A stretch of 64,000 nt of DNA from Candidatus Pantoea floridensis (GCF_900215435.1 NZ_OCMY01000001.1:3348001-3412000), one strand, 5' to 3'; positions 10,479-21,513 are shown, counted from the stretch's first letter. Made by a program: numbers and translations. Notes: generated from the sequence alone by a model not told the origin.

Positions 10479-11453
10479 CTAATTTAAACGAATCTTCAAC
10501 AAGCCCGTCTGCAAAAGATTCCAGTCTGCTGGCTGATGATGGATCAATTCGATACGGCTATCCGGTGGTGTGGTGGGCCGGGTTTCAATAAAGAGGTCCT
10601 CACCCTGGCGGTTGATGTTAACCAAACCGTCCGGTGTACGTAACACGCCTTTCACCCGATCAACCGGTGCAAGCCTTGCCCACTCTAGCGCCTGGATCGT
10701 ATCGAACACCGTATCACCATCAAAAATCCAGCCACAAGAAGCATAGCCTTGGCCTTCATTTAACGCACGTCGCCAGCGCGCCTGACCATCCAGTTTTAAT
10801 GCCGCCAGCCCTTGTGGACGGGCAGAAGCATGATGATGCGCCGCATCAGGTACCGCACGATCCGCCAAAGCGGGTTGGGTAAGGAGCTCGGGCGCAATCT
10901 CTCCCCACGCCGCTTCCACTATTTGACGATCGCCTAAAAACTGCTGCTGCCAATCCTGTAAACGCTGGCGATCTTCATCGCTCCAGCGATCGCTTTTATT
11001 GGCGACAATAATATCTGCTGCCACCAGCTGGTCGCGAAAATTCTCGTTCGCCACCACACGTGGATCAGCCAGCTGGCGTGGATCGAGCAGCGTTAAAGTT
11101 GCATCAACCTGAATCCAGGGCTGATACACGGCAGCGCGCAGCATATTCAGCAGCTGCTTTGGATGACCAAGGCCGGTAGGTTCGATAATCAGGCGATCGG
11201 GTTTAGCCTGTTTCAGCAGCATGTTTAGCCCCACCTGCAACGGCAAGCCATTGACGCAGCACATGCAGCCACCGGGAATCTCTTTCAACGTTGCACCGCG
11301 ATCGGCCAGCAGCGCGCCATCGATACCAATCTCGCCAAATTCATTGACCAGAATCGCCCAGTTTTCATTGGCAGGTTTAGTGGCTAACAGGTGCAGCAGG
11401 GTGGTGGTTTTTCCGCTGCCGAGAAATCCAGTGATGAGGTTTACGCGCGTCAC
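10479..11453 (-). CDS. yeiR: zinc-binding COG0523-family GTPase YeiR
   Basis: G3E-family GTPase/metallochaperone thought to support zinc homeostasis. The 324 residues show Walker A GFLGSGKTT at the N-terminus, the family metal motif CMCC (GGCMCCVNG), NKSD guanine-specificity motif and a C-terminal CobW_C domain. A short histidine-rich stretch (DAAHHHASA) lies between the domains. The start is GTG at 11453 preceded by GGGAG. Only about 30 bases separate it from lpxT downstream. Confidence 0.9.
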   Translation of the reverse strand: MTRVNLITGFLGSGKTTTLLHLLATKPANENWAILVNEFGEIGIDGALLADRGATLKEIPGGCMCCVNGLPLQVGLNMLLKQAKPDRLIIEPTGLGHPKQLLNMLRAAVYQPWIQVDATLTLLDPRQLADPRVVANENFRDQLVAADIIVANKSDRWSDEDRQRLQDWQQQFLGDRQIVEAAWGEIAPELLTQPALADRAVPDAAHHHASARPQGLAALKLDGQARWRRALNEGQGYASCGWIFDGDTVFDTIQALEWARLAPVDRVKGVLRTPDGLVNINRQGEDLFIETRPTTPPDSRIELIHHQPADWNLLQTGLLKIRLN

Positions 11454-11561
11454 AAAGGGGCTCCCAAAGAAAGAGATAATAGGCGCGCGGAAGTGGGGGA
11501 TCCGGCGCGCACGGCGTTGTTATACTATAACAATCACCGACGGCCGGAAGGAAGTACGATA

Positions 11562-12134
11562 TCAGTCAGCGCGGCCCATATAACGTCGTTCTGCAATATG
11601 AATGCGGATGCGTTCGCCGTTGCTGAGGTATTCAGGCACCTGAATAGACAAACCCGTACTCATAACAGCAGGTTTGGAGCGGGCACTGGCGGAGGCGCCT
11701 TTGATGCCCGGCGACGTATCGACAATTTCCATATCAACCGTTTGAGGTAATTCCAGTGCCAGAACCTGGCCGTCCATCGTCAGCACCTGAATGCCCGGAA
11801 TACCGCCTTCAGGAATAAACAGCAGCTCTTCTTCGATTTGGTCTTTCTTGAAGTTGTAAGGCGTGTAGTCTTCATCATCCATAAATACGTATTCATCACC
11901 GTCTATATAAGAGAAGGTGACGGCGCGGCGGCTGAGCGAAATGGCATCAATAATATCGTCGCCCTTAAAACGCTCTTCCACTTTCAAGCCGGTGCGGACA
12001 TCGGTAAAACGCATCTTATAGAGCGTAGCGGCACCGCGCGCACTGGGGCTTTGCACATCAATGTCTTTCACCAGCAACAGTTTGCCGTTCCAGGTGACTG
12101 CCATCCCTTTTTTTATCTCATTTGCCTTTGGCAT
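11562..12134 (-). CDS. efpL: elongation factor P-like protein EfpL (YeiP)
   Basis: EF-P paralogue that binds the ribosome E site and relieves stalling at proline-containing motifs. It has 190 residues, the exact E. coli length, with KOW-like N-terminal, central and C-terminal OB domains. The loop that would hold the modified lysine of EF-P instead reads SPSARGA, placing Arg at position 33 as in EfpL. No modification enzyme is encoded nearby, in line with an unmodified arginine tip. Confidence 0.95.
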   Translation of the reverse strand: MPKANEIKKGMAVTWNGKLLLVKDIDVQSPSARGAATLYKMRFTDVRTGLKVEERFKGDDIIDAISLSRRAVTFSYIDGDEYVFMDDEDYTPYNFKKDQIEEELLFIPEGGIPGIQVLTMDGQVLALELPQTVDMEIVDTSPGIKGASASARSKPAVMSTGLSIQVPEYLSNGERIRIHIAERRYMGRAD

Positions 12135-12286
12135 TGTGCTTTTCTCGCTGACTGAAGGTTAATGCGCGTCACGTTACTCGCGCGACGAAAAACTGGCAAG
12201 TGAGGCGGTGTAAAATTGTTGCGCGGGCATGGCATTCACTGCATCAGCCTGTTATTGTCGCGGCGAATTCTCTACAGGAGCGCATG

Positions 12287-12541
12287 ATGTTTTGTCGTGA
12301 CCAGTGCGGTGCCTGTTGCACAGCCCCCTCAATCTCTTCTCCCATTCCAGGGATGCCGCACGGCAAGCCAGCAAACACGCGCTGCGTACAGCTCGACGAA
12401 CAGCAGCGCTGCAAAATCTTTGGCTCGCCACTGCGCCCTGCGGTATGTGCCGGTTTACAGCCAAGCGCAGAAATGTGCGGCAACAGCCGCGATAGCGCCA
12501 TGACTTTCCTGCTCAAACTGGAAGCCGAAACGGCGCCATAA
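12287..12541 (+). CDS. yeiW: YkgJ-type cysteine cluster protein YeiW (UPF0153)
   Basis: An 84-residue protein with the CxxxC..CC cysteine cluster pattern ([13 protein letters not shown], then [20 protein letters not shown] and [13 protein letters not shown]) that is predicted to bind zinc or iron. Function unknown. The start at the second of two adjacent ATGs fits the AGGAG spacing and gives the E. coli YeiW length. It is divergent from efpL. Confidence 0.88.
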   Translation: MFCRDQCGACCTAPSISSPIPGMPHGKPANTRCVQLDEQQRCKIFGSPLRPAVCAGLQPSAEMCGNSRDSAMTFLLKLEAETAP

Positions 12542-12588
12542 ATGGCGGAATATCGCTCACTTAAGCAAAAAAAATGCCTTTTTATACA

Positions 12589-12656
12589 GGTGCGCATGAA
12601 TGCGCACCCTACAAAAACCCGGCTTTATCCGCGTAGGGTCACCATTCATGGTGACC
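12589..12656. repeat. REP-like palindrome pair
   Basis: Copies at 12589-12612 (GGTGCGCATGAATGCGCACC then CTAC) and, mirrored, at 12633-12656 (GTAGGGTCACCATTCATGGT then GACC). The rest of 12542-12868 shows no convincing gene. Confidence 0.8.
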
Positions 12657-12868
12657 GATTCACACTTAACTGACGAGCATTACGCCATAAATGGCCAGCT
12701 GACGCAGTGCTGAACGATTTGCCTTAATGTGCCCAGCTGTTACAGCAAATGCATCAGCTTGCCTGACGGTAAAAATCTTAAATTCAGCATGAAGTGTGCG
12801 TAGCATCAAAAATCTGCTACTCAGATCGCGCATTTTCTTGCCTGAAGGACATTGCTGTACCATATTCC

Positions 12869-12882
12869 CTGAAACGTTTCAG
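12869..12882. promoter_or_regulatory. Cra (FruR) operator 1 of fruBKA
   Basis: CTGAAACGTTTCAG is a perfect palindrome matching the Cra consensus, about 90 bases ahead of fruB. Fructose-1-phosphate releases Cra in related bacteria. Confidence 0.88.
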
Positions 12883-12934
12883 CGTTGCGATAACGGCCAA
12901 GTCTGTGATGCGTGGCGCCTTTTTTTACCCGATA

Positions 12935-12948
12935 GCTGAAACGATTCA
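12935..12948. promoter_or_regulatory. Cra (FruR) operator 2 of fruBKA
   Basis: GCTGAAACGATTCA is a second, asymmetric Cra site just upstream of the fruB ribosome site. The two-site arrangement is as in E. coli. Confidence 0.85.
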
Positions 12949-12969
12949 ATACAGCAAGCGAGGAGAGAT

Positions 12970-14100
12970 ATGTTCCAGCTCGAAGTTCAGGCTATTCATA
13001 CCGGTGCTAATGCACAGAATAAAGAAGAGGCCATTCGCCAGGTTGCCGCTGCGTTAACGGCTGCGGGAAATGTGGCCGAAGGCTACGTTAACGGCATGCT
13101 GGCGCGCGAACAGCAAACTACGACCTTCCTGGGTAATGGCATCGCCATTCCACACGGCACCACCGACACCCGCGATCTGGTACTGAAAACCGGCGTACAG
13201 GTTTATCAGTTTCCACAGGGCGTTGATTGGGGCGAAGGGCAAACGGCGTATGTGGCCATCGGTATTGCCGCGAAATCTGATGAACACCTCGCGCTGCTGC
13301 GCCAGCTTACCCATGTATTAAGCGATGACAGTATTGCTGAACAGCTGAAAAGCGCCTCGGCAGAAGAGCTGCGCGCGTTGCTAATGGGCGAAAATCAGGC
13401 GGCTGAGTTCAAATTCGATACCTCGCTGATAGCCATAGATGTTGCGGCCAGCGATTTAATTACCTTGCAGGCGCTGAACGCTGGTCGTCTGCAAGCGGCA
13501 GGCGCGGTGGATACGTCATTTATTGCCGATGTGGTTTCGCATACGCCGTTGAGTCTCGGGCAGGGCATTTGGCTCAGTGATAGCGCTCAGGGCAATCTCG
13601 GCAGCGCCGTGGCGGTAAGCCGTGCTGCTGCACCTTTCCAGCATCAGGGCGAAAATGTCGCGCTGCTACTCACCGTTGCGGCTAACGATCAGCGGCCGCT
13701 GGAAGTGTTGGGCTATCTCAGCAATCTGCTGCTGGCCAACAAAGCTGAACGGCTGCTGAAGGCGGATGCCGCCGGCATTTTGGCGTTGCTGACCAGCGAA
13801 GTGGATGAAGCCGCCGAGTCGCTGACCGCGGAATTCACTATCCGCAATGAGCACGGCCTGCATGCGCGTCCGGGTACCGCGTTGGTGAGCGTAATCAAAC
13901 AGTTCAATAGTGACATCACCGTGACAAACCTTGACGGTAGCGGCAAACCCGCCAACGGCCGTAGTCTGATGAAAGTGGTTGCGCTGGGCGTGAAAAAAGG
14001 CCATCGCCTGCGCTTTACCGCCAGCGGCGAAGACGCACAGCAGGCGCTGAACGCAATTGAAGAAGCCATTAATTCTGGTTTAGGCGAGGGGGTTGCATGA
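12970..14100 (+). CDS. fruB: fructose PTS diphosphoryl transfer protein FruB (EIIA-M-FPr)
   Basis: Carries phosphate from enzyme I to FruA. The 376 residues hold an N-terminal EIIA-Fru domain with active-site histidine in [10 protein letters not shown], a central linker domain and a C-terminal HPr-like FPr domain (about residues 285-375) with phosphorylated His in [11 protein letters not shown] and the regulatory-serine region [12 protein letters not shown]. The start follows GAGGAGAG. First gene of fruBKA; the stop overlaps the fruK start. Confidence 0.96.
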   Translation: MFQLEVQAIHTGANAQNKEEAIRQVAAALTAAGNVAEGYVNGMLAREQQTTTFLGNGIAIPHGTTDTRDLVLKTGVQVYQFPQGVDWGEGQTAYVAIGIAAKSDEHLALLRQLTHVLSDDSIAEQLKSASAEELRALLMGENQAAEFKFDTSLIAIDVAASDLITLQALNAGRLQAAGAVDTSFIADVVSHTPLSLGQGIWLSDSAQGNLGSAVAVSRAAAPFQHQGENVALLLTVAANDQRPLEVLGYLSNLLLANKAERLLKADAAGILALLTSEVDEAAESLTAEFTIRNEHGLHARPGTALVSVIKQFNSDITVTNLDGSGKPANGRSLMKVVALGVKKGHRLRFTASGEDAQQALNAIEEAINSGLGEGVA

Positions 14101-15035
14101 GCCGTCGTGTCGCAACAATTACATTAAATCCCGCTTACGATCTGGTCGGATACACGCCTGAGATTGAGCGCGGTGAAGTTAACCTGGTAAAAACCACCGG
14201 TCTGCATGCAGCGGGTAAAGGTATTAACGTTGCCAAGGTACTGAAGGATTTAGGCATCGATGTCACCGTCGGCGGTTTTCTCGGCAAAGAGAATCAGGAT
14301 GGTTTTCAGCAGCTGTTCAGCGAACTGGGCATTGCCAACCGCTTTCAGGTGGTGCAGGGCCGCACGCGCATTAACGTCAAGCTGACGGAAAAAGATGGCG
14401 ATGTGACCGATCTCAATTTCTCCGGATTTGAGGTTACGGCGCAGGATTGGGATCGTTTCACGGCGGACTCGTTAACCTGGCTCGGCCAGTTCGACATGGT
14501 ATGCGTCAGCGGCAGCTTGCCAGCGGGCGTTGCGCCAGAAGCATTTACCAAATGGATGAGCGATCTGCGCACGCTCTGTCCTTGCATCATCTTCGACAGC
14601 AGCCGTGAAGCGCTGGTCGCCGGTCTGAAAGCCGCGCCCTGGTTGGTTAAACCGAATCGTCGCGAGCTGGAAATTTGGGCCGGACGCAAGCTGCCTGCGC
14701 TGCAGGACGTGATTGATGCCGCGCATGAACTGCGCGAGCAGGGCATCGCGCACGTGGTGATTTCTCTCGGCGCAGAGGGCGCGCTATGGGTTAACGCTTC
14801 CGGCGAATGGATTGCCAAACCGCCCGCCTGTGAAGTGGTCAGCACCGTGGGTGCAGGCGACTCTATGGTCGGCGGCCTGATTTACGGCCTGCTGATGCGT
14901 GAATCCAGCGAGCACACGCTGCGTCTGGCAACGGCAGTGGCGGCGATGGCCGTCAGCCAAAGTAACGTTGGCGTTACCGATCGTACCCAGTTGGCCGCGA
15001 TGATGGCGCGCGTCGACTTACAACCCGTTAACTAA
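14097..15035 (+). CDS. fruK: 1-phosphofructokinase FruK
   Basis: PfkB-family kinase that makes fructose-1,6-bisphosphate from the fructose-1-phosphate delivered by FruA. It has 312 residues, as in E. coli, with the [10 protein letters not shown] substrate motif near the N-terminus and the ATP/anion-hole motif [12 protein letters not shown] near residue 250. It overlaps fruB by four bases (ATGA). Confidence 0.96.
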   Translation: MSRRVATITLNPAYDLVGYTPEIERGEVNLVKTTGLHAAGKGINVAKVLKDLGIDVTVGGFLGKENQDGFQQLFSELGIANRFQVVQGRTRINVKLTEKDGDVTDLNFSGFEVTAQDWDRFTADSLTWLGQFDMVCVSGSLPAGVAPEAFTKWMSDLRTLCPCIIFDSSREALVAGLKAAPWLVKPNRRELEIWAGRKLPALQDVIDAAHELREQGIAHVVISLGAEGALWVNASGEWIAKPPACEVVSTVGAGDSMVGGLIYGLLMRESSEHTLRLATAVAAMAVSQSNVGVTDRTQLAAMMARVDLQPVN

Positions 15036-15051
15036 CAGCAGGAGAGCGATA

Positions 15052-16749
15052 ATGAAAACGCTGCTGATAAAAGATTCTTCACTGGGACTGGCATCAGGAC
15101 ATCTGGCGCTGGAACGCTTACGCGCCACTGCGGCGCAGGCCGGATTAACACTCACCGATAATGCCGCTGAAGCAGAGCTGGTGCTGGTTGCGGGCCATAA
15201 CGTGCCTGATGATGCGCAGTTGGCAGGCAAATCTGTGGCGCGGGTGGATGTGCAGCAGGCGCTGCGCGATCCGCTGGCGGCGATCAATCAAGCCAAAGCA
15301 AGCGCCAAAACCTGGCAACCTGCGACGTCGGCAGCTGCTGTACCGGTTGCAGCGCAGAGCAGTGGCCAGAAACGTATTGTCGCGGTGACCGCGTGCCCAA
15401 CCGGCGTGGCGCATACCTTTATGGCTGCCGAAGCCATTCAGGCCGAAGCAACCAGGCGTGGCTGGTGGGTGAAAGTAGAAACCCGTGGTTCAGTCGGCGC
15501 GGGCAACGCCATCACGCCAGAAGAAGTGGCCGCAGCCGATCTGGTGATCGTCGCGGCGGATATCGACGTGGATCTGGCGAAATTTGCCGGTAAGCCGATG
15601 TACCGCACCTCAACCAGCCTGGCATTGAAAAAGACGGCTCAAGAGCTGGATAAAGCGCAGGCTGAAGCGAAAACTTATCAGCCGAGCGGCAATCAGACGG
15701 CTAGCGCGCAGAGCGACAGCAAAGAGAAAGCCGGTGCGTACCGTCATCTGCTGACCGGCGTTTCCTATATGCTGCCGATGGTGGTGGCGGGTGGTTTGAG
15801 CATCGCGCTCTCTTTTGCCTTCGGTATTACCGCCTTTAAAGAGCAGGGCACCCTGGCCGCTGCACTGATGCAAATTGGCGGCGGCAGCGCCTTCGCCCTG
15901 ATGGTTCCGGTTCTGGCCGGCTTCATTGCCTTCTCGATTGCGGACCGTCCGGGTCTGACACCTGGTTTGATTGGCGGCATGATCGCCACCAGCATTAACG
16001 CCGGTTTCCTTGGCGGTATCATCGCCGGTTTCATTGCCGGTTATGCCGCTAAAATGCTCAGCAGCAAAGTGAAACTGCCGCAGAGTATGGAAGCGTTGAA
16101 GCCGATTCTGATCATTCCGCTGGTGGCGAGCTTAATTACCGGTCTGCTGATGATTTACGTGGTTGGTAAGCCAGTGGCTGGCATCATGAGCGGCCTGACT
16201 CACTGGTTGGCCAACATGGGGACGGCTAACGCGGTTCTGCTGGGGGCGATCCTTGGTGGCATGATGTGTACCGATATGGGCGGCCCGGTGAACAAAGTCG
16301 CCTATGCATTTGGCGTTGGCCTGCTGAGTTCGCAAACCTACGCGCCAATGGCGGCGATTATGGCGGCCGGTATGGTGCCACCGCTGGCGATGGGCCTGGC
16401 GACGATGGTTGCGCGTCGTAAGTTTAATAAAGGTCAGCAAGAGGGCGGCAAAGCGGCGCTGGTGCTCGGCTTATGCTTCATCTCTGAAGGTGCGATTCCA
16501 TTTGCTGCACGTGACCCAATGCGTGTGCTGCCATGCTGTATCGTGGGTGGCGCGGTAACAGGCGCAATTTCGATGGCGATTGGCGCCAAACTGATGGCAC
16601 CGCACGGTGGTCTGTTCGTGCTGCTGATCCCAGGCGCGATTACGCCAGTGCTGGGTTACCTGATGGCGATTGTGATCGGTACCGCAGTAGCGGGTCTCGG
16701 CTACGCGATTCTGAAACGTCCGGAAGAAGAGCTGGCGAAAGCAGCGTAA
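15052..16749 (+). CDS. fruA: fructose-specific PTS EIIB'BC component FruA
   Basis: Inner-membrane permease that imports and phosphorylates fructose to fructose-1-phosphate. It has 565 residues: a degenerate IIB' domain (1-100), an active IIB domain with phosphocysteine Cys115 in ACPTGVAHTF, and a IIC domain from about residue 225 with 8-10 helices, including GGPVNKVAYAF and a C-terminal EGAIPFAARDP motif. It sits 16 bases behind fruK and is followed by a terminator. Confidence 0.96.
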   Translation: MKTLLIKDSSLGLASGHLALERLRATAAQAGLTLTDNAAEAELVLVAGHNVPDDAQLAGKSVARVDVQQALRDPLAAINQAKASAKTWQPATSAAAVPVAAQSSGQKRIVAVTACPTGVAHTFMAAEAIQAEATRRGWWVKVETRGSVGAGNAITPEEVAAADLVIVAADIDVDLAKFAGKPMYRTSTSLALKKTAQELDKAQAEAKTYQPSGNQTASAQSDSKEKAGAYRHLLTGVSYMLPMVVAGGLSIALSFAFGITAFKEQGTLAAALMQIGGGSAFALMVPVLAGFIAFSIADRPGLTPGLIGGMIATSINAGFLGGIIAGFIAGYAAKMLSSKVKLPQSMEALKPILIIPLVASLITGLLMIYVVGKPVAGIMSGLTHWLANMGTANAVLLGAILGGMMCTDMGGPVNKVAYAFGVGLLSSQTYAPMAAIMAAGMVPPLAMGLATMVARRKFNKGQQEGGKAALVLGLCFISEGAIPFAARDPMRVLPCCIVGGAVTGAISMAIGAKLMAPHGGLFVLLIPGAITPVLGYLMAIVIGTAVAGLGYAILKRPEEELAKAA

Positions 16750-16764
16750 CATTCGCCAGACGTG

Positions 16765-16790
16765 AAAAAGGGGGCCTCGGCTCCCTTTTT
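16765..16790 (+). terminator. terminator of fruBKA
   Basis: AAAAAGGGGGCC/GGCTCCCTTTTT hairpin ending in a T-run, 15 bases past fruA. Confidence 0.85.
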
Positions 16791-16797
16791 GTTTCCT

Positions 16798-16821
16798 GTA
16801 GGGGCGCCATTCATGGCGACC
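16798..16821. repeat. REP-like palindrome
   Basis: GTAGGGGCGCCATTCATGGC then GACC, a single copy of the intergenic family between fruA and nfo. Confidence 0.75.
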
Positions 16822-16832
16822 TGGTTATCACA

Positions 16833-17678
16833 TTATCCCTGTTGCTCAGCCTTCAACCACGCAATCTCATCCTTCCAGATATCCGGATTGATGGTTTCCA
16901 GAATCATCGGAATGCCGTCAAAACGTTTATTCTTCATCAGCCAGCTAAACGCCGTTTTGCCGATATTGCCTTCACCTAAGCTGTGATGGCGGTCAACGCG
17001 GCTGCCCAGCGTGCTTTTGGCATCATTCAGGTGCATGCCGCGCAGATACTGGAAACCAACGATGCGTTCAAATTCGCTAAAGGTCTCCACACAGGCTTCT
17101 TCGCTGCGCAGATCGTATCCACCGGCAAAGGCGTGGCAGGTATCAATACACACGCCAACGCGCGACTTATCTTCCACATGCTCAATAATGGTGGCGAGAT
17201 GTTCGAAGCGGAAACCAAGGTTGCTGCCCTGGCCGGCGGTGTTTTCGATGACAGCGACCACACTGCTGGTTTTATCCAGCGCGATGTTAATCGATTCGGC
17301 GATACGCTTCAGACAGGCTTCTTCTTCAATCTGCTTAAGATGGCTGCCTGGATGGAAATTCAGCAACGTTAAGCCCAGCTGTTCGGCACGTTGCATCTCG
17401 TCGAGAAACGCATCACGTGATTTTTCCAGCGCTTCCATCACCGGATGGCCGAGGTTAATCAGATAGCTATCGTGCGGCAGGATCTGCGCAGAGGTAAAAT
17501 TGTAGCGATCGCAGGCGGTCTTGAAGGCATCAATGACTTCACCCGAGAGCGGCGCCGCACGCCACTGGCGCTGGTTTTTAGTGAACAGCGCAAAGGCTGT
17601 GGCTTCAAGTTCGTGGGCACGGATCACTGCCTGGTCCACGCCGCCGGATGCACTGACGTGTGCGCCGATATATTTCAT
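16833..17678 (-). CDS. nfo: endonuclease IV Nfo
   Basis: AP endonuclease of base-excision repair that cuts 5' of abasic sites. It is an AP2-type TIM barrel with a tri-zinc site. The 281 residues start [13 protein letters not shown] after CAGGAGAG. Family motifs seen: [37 protein letters not shown] and [12 protein letters not shown]. An upstream in-frame ATG at 17723 would add 15 residues without family support. It converges on fruA. Confidence 0.96.
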   Translation of the reverse strand: MKYIGAHVSASGGVDQAVIRAHELEATAFALFTKNQRQWRAAPLSGEVIDAFKTACDRYNFTSAQILPHDSYLINLGHPVMEALEKSRDAFLDEMQRAEQLGLTLLNFHPGSHLKQIEEEACLKRIAESINIALDKTSSVVAVIENTAGQGSNLGFRFEHLATIIEHVEDKSRVGVCIDTCHAFAGGYDLRSEEACVETFSEFERIVGFQYLRGMHLNDAKSTLGSRVDRHHSLGEGNIGKTAFSWLMKNKRFDGIPMILETINPDIWKDEIAWLKAEQQG

Positions 17679-17734
17679 GCCGCTCTCCTGATTGGGCGAT
17701 TGCTGCTGCAAAGCGCCCATCATAGCGGATGCCG

Positions 17735-18781
17735 TTAAGCCATGAAATGTTGCACCAGCATATTGAGTGCGCCGCCGCCCAGAATCAACCAGCCAAACAT
17801 CACCAGTCCGAGCAGCAGTGGTTTAAAGCCAGCCTGCTTTAATGCGCTAAAGCGGGTGGTCAAACCCAGCGCGGCCATCGCCATTGCCAGCAGCAAATTT
17901 GCCAGCTGATTGAGCGTGCCAACCACCTGGGCAGGCAGTAGATGCAGCGAGTTAAACAGCGCAACGACAATAAACAGCAGCGCAAACCACGGGAAGCTGG
18001 CGGATGTCGGCTGTGCAGCCTGCTGGCTACGCTGGCGCTTCAACCAGCTACCTAGAATCAGCAAGAACGGCGCCAGCATCATCACGCGCAGCATTTTAGC
18101 GATTACCGCGGTGTTTTCCGCCTCGGCGCCCATCGCGTGTCCGGCTGCGACGACCTGCGCCACTTCATGCAGCGTAGAACCGGTGAAGATGCCGAAATGG
18201 GCTGCGCTGACGTTAGGCAGCAGCGTCCATAGCAGCGGATAAATCACGATGCCTATCGTGCCAAACAGCACCACCGTCGCCACGGCCACCGCCACTTTTG
18301 ACGGTGGCGCTTTAACGATAGGCTCGCTCGCTAGCACCGCCGCTGCGCCGCAAATGCTGCTGCCCGCGCCAATTAGCCATACGGTTTCGCGATCCATCTT
18401 CAGCAGACGAATGCCGATTAAACAGGTCAGCAGGAACGTTGAGCTGAGCACTAGCGCATCAATCAGCACGCCGCTGATACCCACATCGGCAATCTGCTGC
18501 ACGGTAATACGAAAGCCATAAAGGATGATACCGAGGCGCAGCAAGCGCTGCTTCGCCAGCAGCACACCACTGTCGCAGTGTTCGGTGATGTGTGGATAAA
18601 GAGTATTGCCTAGCACGATGCCCAGGATTATCGCTAAGGTTAGCGCGCCGAATCCGGCACCCGCCAGCCACGGCTGATTGGCTAACCACGCCGCACCACC
18701 GGCAATGGCCGCGGTCAGCAGTAAACCCGGCAGCCAGTGATGTAGATGAAACGGGGGTTTATTGACGCTTAGCTCAGCCAT
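17735..18781 (-). CDS. yeiH: YeiH family (UPF0324) inner-membrane protein
   Basis: A 348-residue membrane protein with about ten predicted helices, family Cons_hypoth698. Function is not settled. It is regulated by YeiE in E. coli-type genomes and has been linked to sulfite or sulfur metabolism in relatives (family knowledge). The start [11 protein letters not shown] follows GAGGAG. Conserved blocks include [22 protein letters not shown] and [16 protein letters not shown]. It is divergent from yeiE, which fits regulation by that neighbour. Confidence 0.9.
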   Translation of the reverse strand: MAELSVNKPPFHLHHWLPGLLLTAAIAGGAAWLANQPWLAGAGFGALTLAIILGIVLGNTLYPHITEHCDSGVLLAKQRLLRLGIILYGFRITVQQIADVGISGVLIDALVLSSTFLLTCLIGIRLLKMDRETVWLIGAGSSICGAAAVLASEPIVKAPPSKVAVAVATVVLFGTIGIVIYPLLWTLLPNVSAAHFGIFTGSTLHEVAQVVAAGHAMGAEAENTAVIAKMLRVMMLAPFLLILGSWLKRQRSQQAAQPTSASFPWFALLFIVVALFNSLHLLPAQVVGTLNQLANLLLAMAMAALGLTTRFSALKQAGFKPLLLGLVMFGWLILGGGALNMLVQHFMA

Positions 18782-18845
18782 ATTTTTCTCCTCGTAGGGG
18801 CGGCATTCATGCGGATGAAAACCAAAATTAGAAAACGCACATTCC

Positions 18846-18885
18846 GTAGCGGCGCAATTCATTGCGCGATAAATCGCGCCGCTAC
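18846..18885. repeat. 10-bp inverted repeat between yeiH and yeiE
   Basis: GTAGCGGCGC (18846-18855) and GCGCCGCTAC (18876-18885) are perfect arms with an inner palindrome AATTCATTGCGC. A degenerate REP-like copy (GTAGGGGCGGCATTCATGCG) lies just before it near 18796, so this is probably a related palindromic repeat, not a yeiE operator. Confidence 0.65.
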
Positions 18886-19020
18886 AGGATCTGCGATGAT
18901 TTATGCCGTGAGTTTGTCTAACGTTTTTCCTATGCCTAAATCCTGCGCTGCGCTGGTTTAAAAGTAAAATTGATAATATATTTATAATTAATCGGAATAA
19001 GTAATAGATGAGGAGGGCGC

Positions 19021-19887
19021 ATGCACATCACGCTGCGTCAAATTGAAGTGTTTACCGAGGTGCTGAAAAGCGGTTCAACCACGCAGGCATCACAGGTGCT
19101 GGCGCTGTCGCAGTCGGCGGTCAGTGCGGCGCTGGCGGATTTGGAGAATCAACTTGGCGTGCAGCTGTTTGATCGGGTCGGCAAGCGTTTGGTGGTCAAT
19201 GAGCATGGACGTTTGCTCTATCCGCGCGCCGTTGGCTTGATGGAGCAGGCGGGTGAGATTGAGCAACTATTTAAAGAAGATAACGGGGCGATTCGCCTGT
19301 TTGCCAGCAGCACCATCGGCAACTATTTGTTACCGGGCATGATCGCCGCCTATCGCCGTGACTTCCCCACGCTGCCGCTGGAGCTCAGCGTCGGCAATAG
19401 CCAGGATGCGATTAATGCCGTGGCGGATTTCCGCGTGGATATTGGCCTGATTGAAGGTCCGTGTCACGAGCTGGATATTATCAGCGAACCGTGGCTGGAG
19501 GATGAGCTGGTGGTATTTGCCGCGCCCGATGCCGCAATCCTGCAGCAGCCGATTACGCTGGCAGCGCTCGCCGCCGCACCGTGGATTCTGCGCGAGCGCG
19601 GGTCGGGTACGCGTGAAATCGTTGATTATCTGCTGCTGTCGCACTTGCCACAGTTTCAGCTCGGCATGGAATTAGGCAATTCGGAAGCGATTAAACACGC
19701 GGTGCGTCATGGCATGGGCATTAGCTGTTTATCGCGGCGCGTGATTGCCGATCTGCTTGAGGCGGGCACGCTGGTGGAAGTTGTTGTTCCGCTGCCGCGC
19801 CTGACGCGTACGCTCTATCGCATCCACCATCGTCAGAAGCATGTGTCGAAAGCGTTAAGTCGCTTTTTATCGTATTGCCGTGAATAA
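19021..19887 (+). CDS. yeiE: LysR-type regulator YeiE
   Basis: 288-residue LysR-family DNA-binding regulator. The N-terminal winged HTH reads [20 protein letters not shown]...[14 protein letters not shown], followed by a linker helix and a periplasmic-binding-like effector domain. The start is preceded by GAGGAGGGCGC. It lies between yeiH and lysP as in E. coli. Known members act on the divergent yeiH and, in some enterics, on flagellar and virulence genes. Confidence 0.92.
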   Translation: MHITLRQIEVFTEVLKSGSTTQASQVLALSQSAVSAALADLENQLGVQLFDRVGKRLVVNEHGRLLYPRAVGLMEQAGEIEQLFKEDNGAIRLFASSTIGNYLLPGMIAAYRRDFPTLPLELSVGNSQDAINAVADFRVDIGLIEGPCHELDIISEPWLEDELVVFAAPDAAILQQPITLAALAAAPWILRERGSGTREIVDYLLLSHLPQFQLGMELGNSEAIKHAVRHGMGISCLSRRVIADLLEAGTLVEVVVPLPRLTRTLYRIHHRQKHVSKALSRFLSYCRE

Positions 19888-20023
19888 TTGCGGCTTTTAT
19901 TACGCTGCGGCTAATAATTCCCGGCCGATCATGAAGGTAACTAATAACCCGACGTGAATGCTATACAGCTTGGGTCTTGGTGCTACAATCGCGCCTTATT
20001 TTTATCCAGCATAGCGTTTACAC

Positions 20024-21490
20024 ATGCATAATGACTCAAAAACAACACAACAACCTGGATTGCGCCGTGAATTAAAAGCGCGTCATCTCACTATGATCGC
20101 CATTGGCGGTTCCATCGGTACCGGCCTGTTTGTCGCCTCGGGTGCCACCATCTCTCAGGCAGGACCGGGCGGTGCGCTACTTTCTTATGCGCTGATTGGC
20201 CTGATGGTTTACTTCCTGATGACCAGCCTTGGCGAACTCGCGGCTTTTATGCCGGTTTCGGGCTCCTTCGCCACCTACGGCGCCAAATATGTCGAAGAAG
20301 GTTTCGGCTTCGCACTGGGCTGGAACTACTGGTACAACTGGGCGGTGACCATCGCCGTTGACCTCGTCGCCTCGCAGCTCGTCATGAATTACTGGTTTCC
20401 GGATACGCCCGGCTGGATCTGGAGCGCGCTGTTCCTCGGCCTGATGTTCCTGCTCAACTACATCTCAGTTAAAGGCTTTGGCGAAGCGGAATACTGGTTC
20501 TCGCTGATCAAAGTGACCACCGTCATCATCTTTATTGCGGTTGGCGTGTTGATGATTACTGGCATCATGCGCGGCGCTGAAAATGCCGGCTGGCATAACT
20601 GGACGGTCGGCGAAGCACCGTTTGCCGGTGGTTTTGCTGCGATGATAGGCGTGGCGATGATCGTCGGCTTCTCCTTCCAGGGCACCGAATTGATCGGCAT
20701 CGCCGCCGGTGAATCACAGGATCCGGCGAAGAACATCCCGCGTGCGGTCCGTCAGGTATTCTGGCGTATTCTGCTGTTCTATATCTTCGCGATTCTGATT
20801 ATCAGCCTGATTCTGCCGTACACCGATCCTAAATTGCTGCATAACGATGTCACTGACATCGCCGTAAGCCCGTTCACGCTGGTGTTCCAGAACGCCGGTC
20901 TGCTGTCTGCGGCGGCGGTGATGAATGCCGTTATTCTGACGGCGGTATTATCTGCAGGTAACTCGGGCATGTACGCCTCAACGCGTATGCTGTTTAACCT
21001 GGCTCGCGAAGGCAAAGCGCCACGTATTTTCGGCAAGCTGTCGAAGGGCGGCGTGCCGCGCAACGCGCTGATCGCCACTACCGTGGTGGCGGGATTGTGC
21101 TTCCTGAGTTCGAAGTTTGGTAACCAGGAAGTGTATCTGTGGTTGCTGAACACTTCAGGCATGACGGGCTTTATTGCCTGGTTGGGCATCGCCATCAGCC
21201 ATTACCGCTTCCGTCGTGGCTATGTGGCGCAGGGGCATAGCCTGGCCGATCTGCCGTACCGCTCCGGCTTCTTCCCGCTGGGACCGATTTTTGCCTTTAT
21301 TCTGTGTCTGATCATTACGCTGGGGCAGAACTATCAGGCCTTCCTTGCCGATCGTATTGATTGGTACGGCGTAGCCGCAACCTATATCGGCATCCCGCTG
21401 TTCCTGATTATTTGGTTGGGTTATAAGCTGGCACGCGGCTCTCGCTTCGTGAAGTACAGCGAGATGGAGTTCCCAACATTTAAAGAGTGA
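20024..21490 (+). CDS. lysP: lysine-specific permease LysP
   Basis: APC-superfamily amino-acid/proton symporter for lysine and, in E. coli, co-sensor with CadC. It has 488 residues with 12 helices. The TM1 motif IAIGGSIGTGLFVASGATISQAG is split over the first helix, and a conserved GMYASTRMLFNLAREGKAP loop is present. The start lacks a strong Shine-Dalgarno. It ends right at a REP-like palindrome and a strong terminator. Confidence 0.95.
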   Translation: MHNDSKTTQQPGLRRELKARHLTMIAIGGSIGTGLFVASGATISQAGPGGALLSYALIGLMVYFLMTSLGELAAFMPVSGSFATYGAKYVEEGFGFALGWNYWYNWAVTIAVDLVASQLVMNYWFPDTPGWIWSALFLGLMFLLNYISVKGFGEAEYWFSLIKVTTVIIFIAVGVLMITGIMRGAENAGWHNWTVGEAPFAGGFAAMIGVAMIVGFSFQGTELIGIAAGESQDPAKNIPRAVRQVFWRILLFYIFAILIISLILPYTDPKLLHNDVTDIAVSPFTLVFQNAGLLSAAAVMNAVILTAVLSAGNSGMYASTRMLFNLAREGKAPRIFGKLSKGGVPRNALIATTVVAGLCFLSSKFGNQEVYLWLLNTSGMTGFIAWLGIAISHYRFRRGYVAQGHSLADLPYRSGFFPLGPIFAFILCLIITLGQNYQAFLADRIDWYGVAATYIGIPLFLIIWLGYKLARGSRFVKYSEMEFPTFKE

Positions 21491-21513
21491 ATCGCCATGA
21501 ATGGCGACCCTAC
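21490..21513. repeat. REP-like palindrome
   Basis: ATCGCCATGAATGGCGACCC then TAC, overlapping the last base of the lysP stop codon. Confidence 0.75.

Noticed and set aside
12244..12597. Leftward ORFs across yeiW
   Set aside because: Antisense shadows of the cysteine-rich yeiW coding sequence.
12666..12863. 65-codon leftward ORF upstream of fruB
   Set aside because: No ribosome site or family features; it lies in the fru control region.
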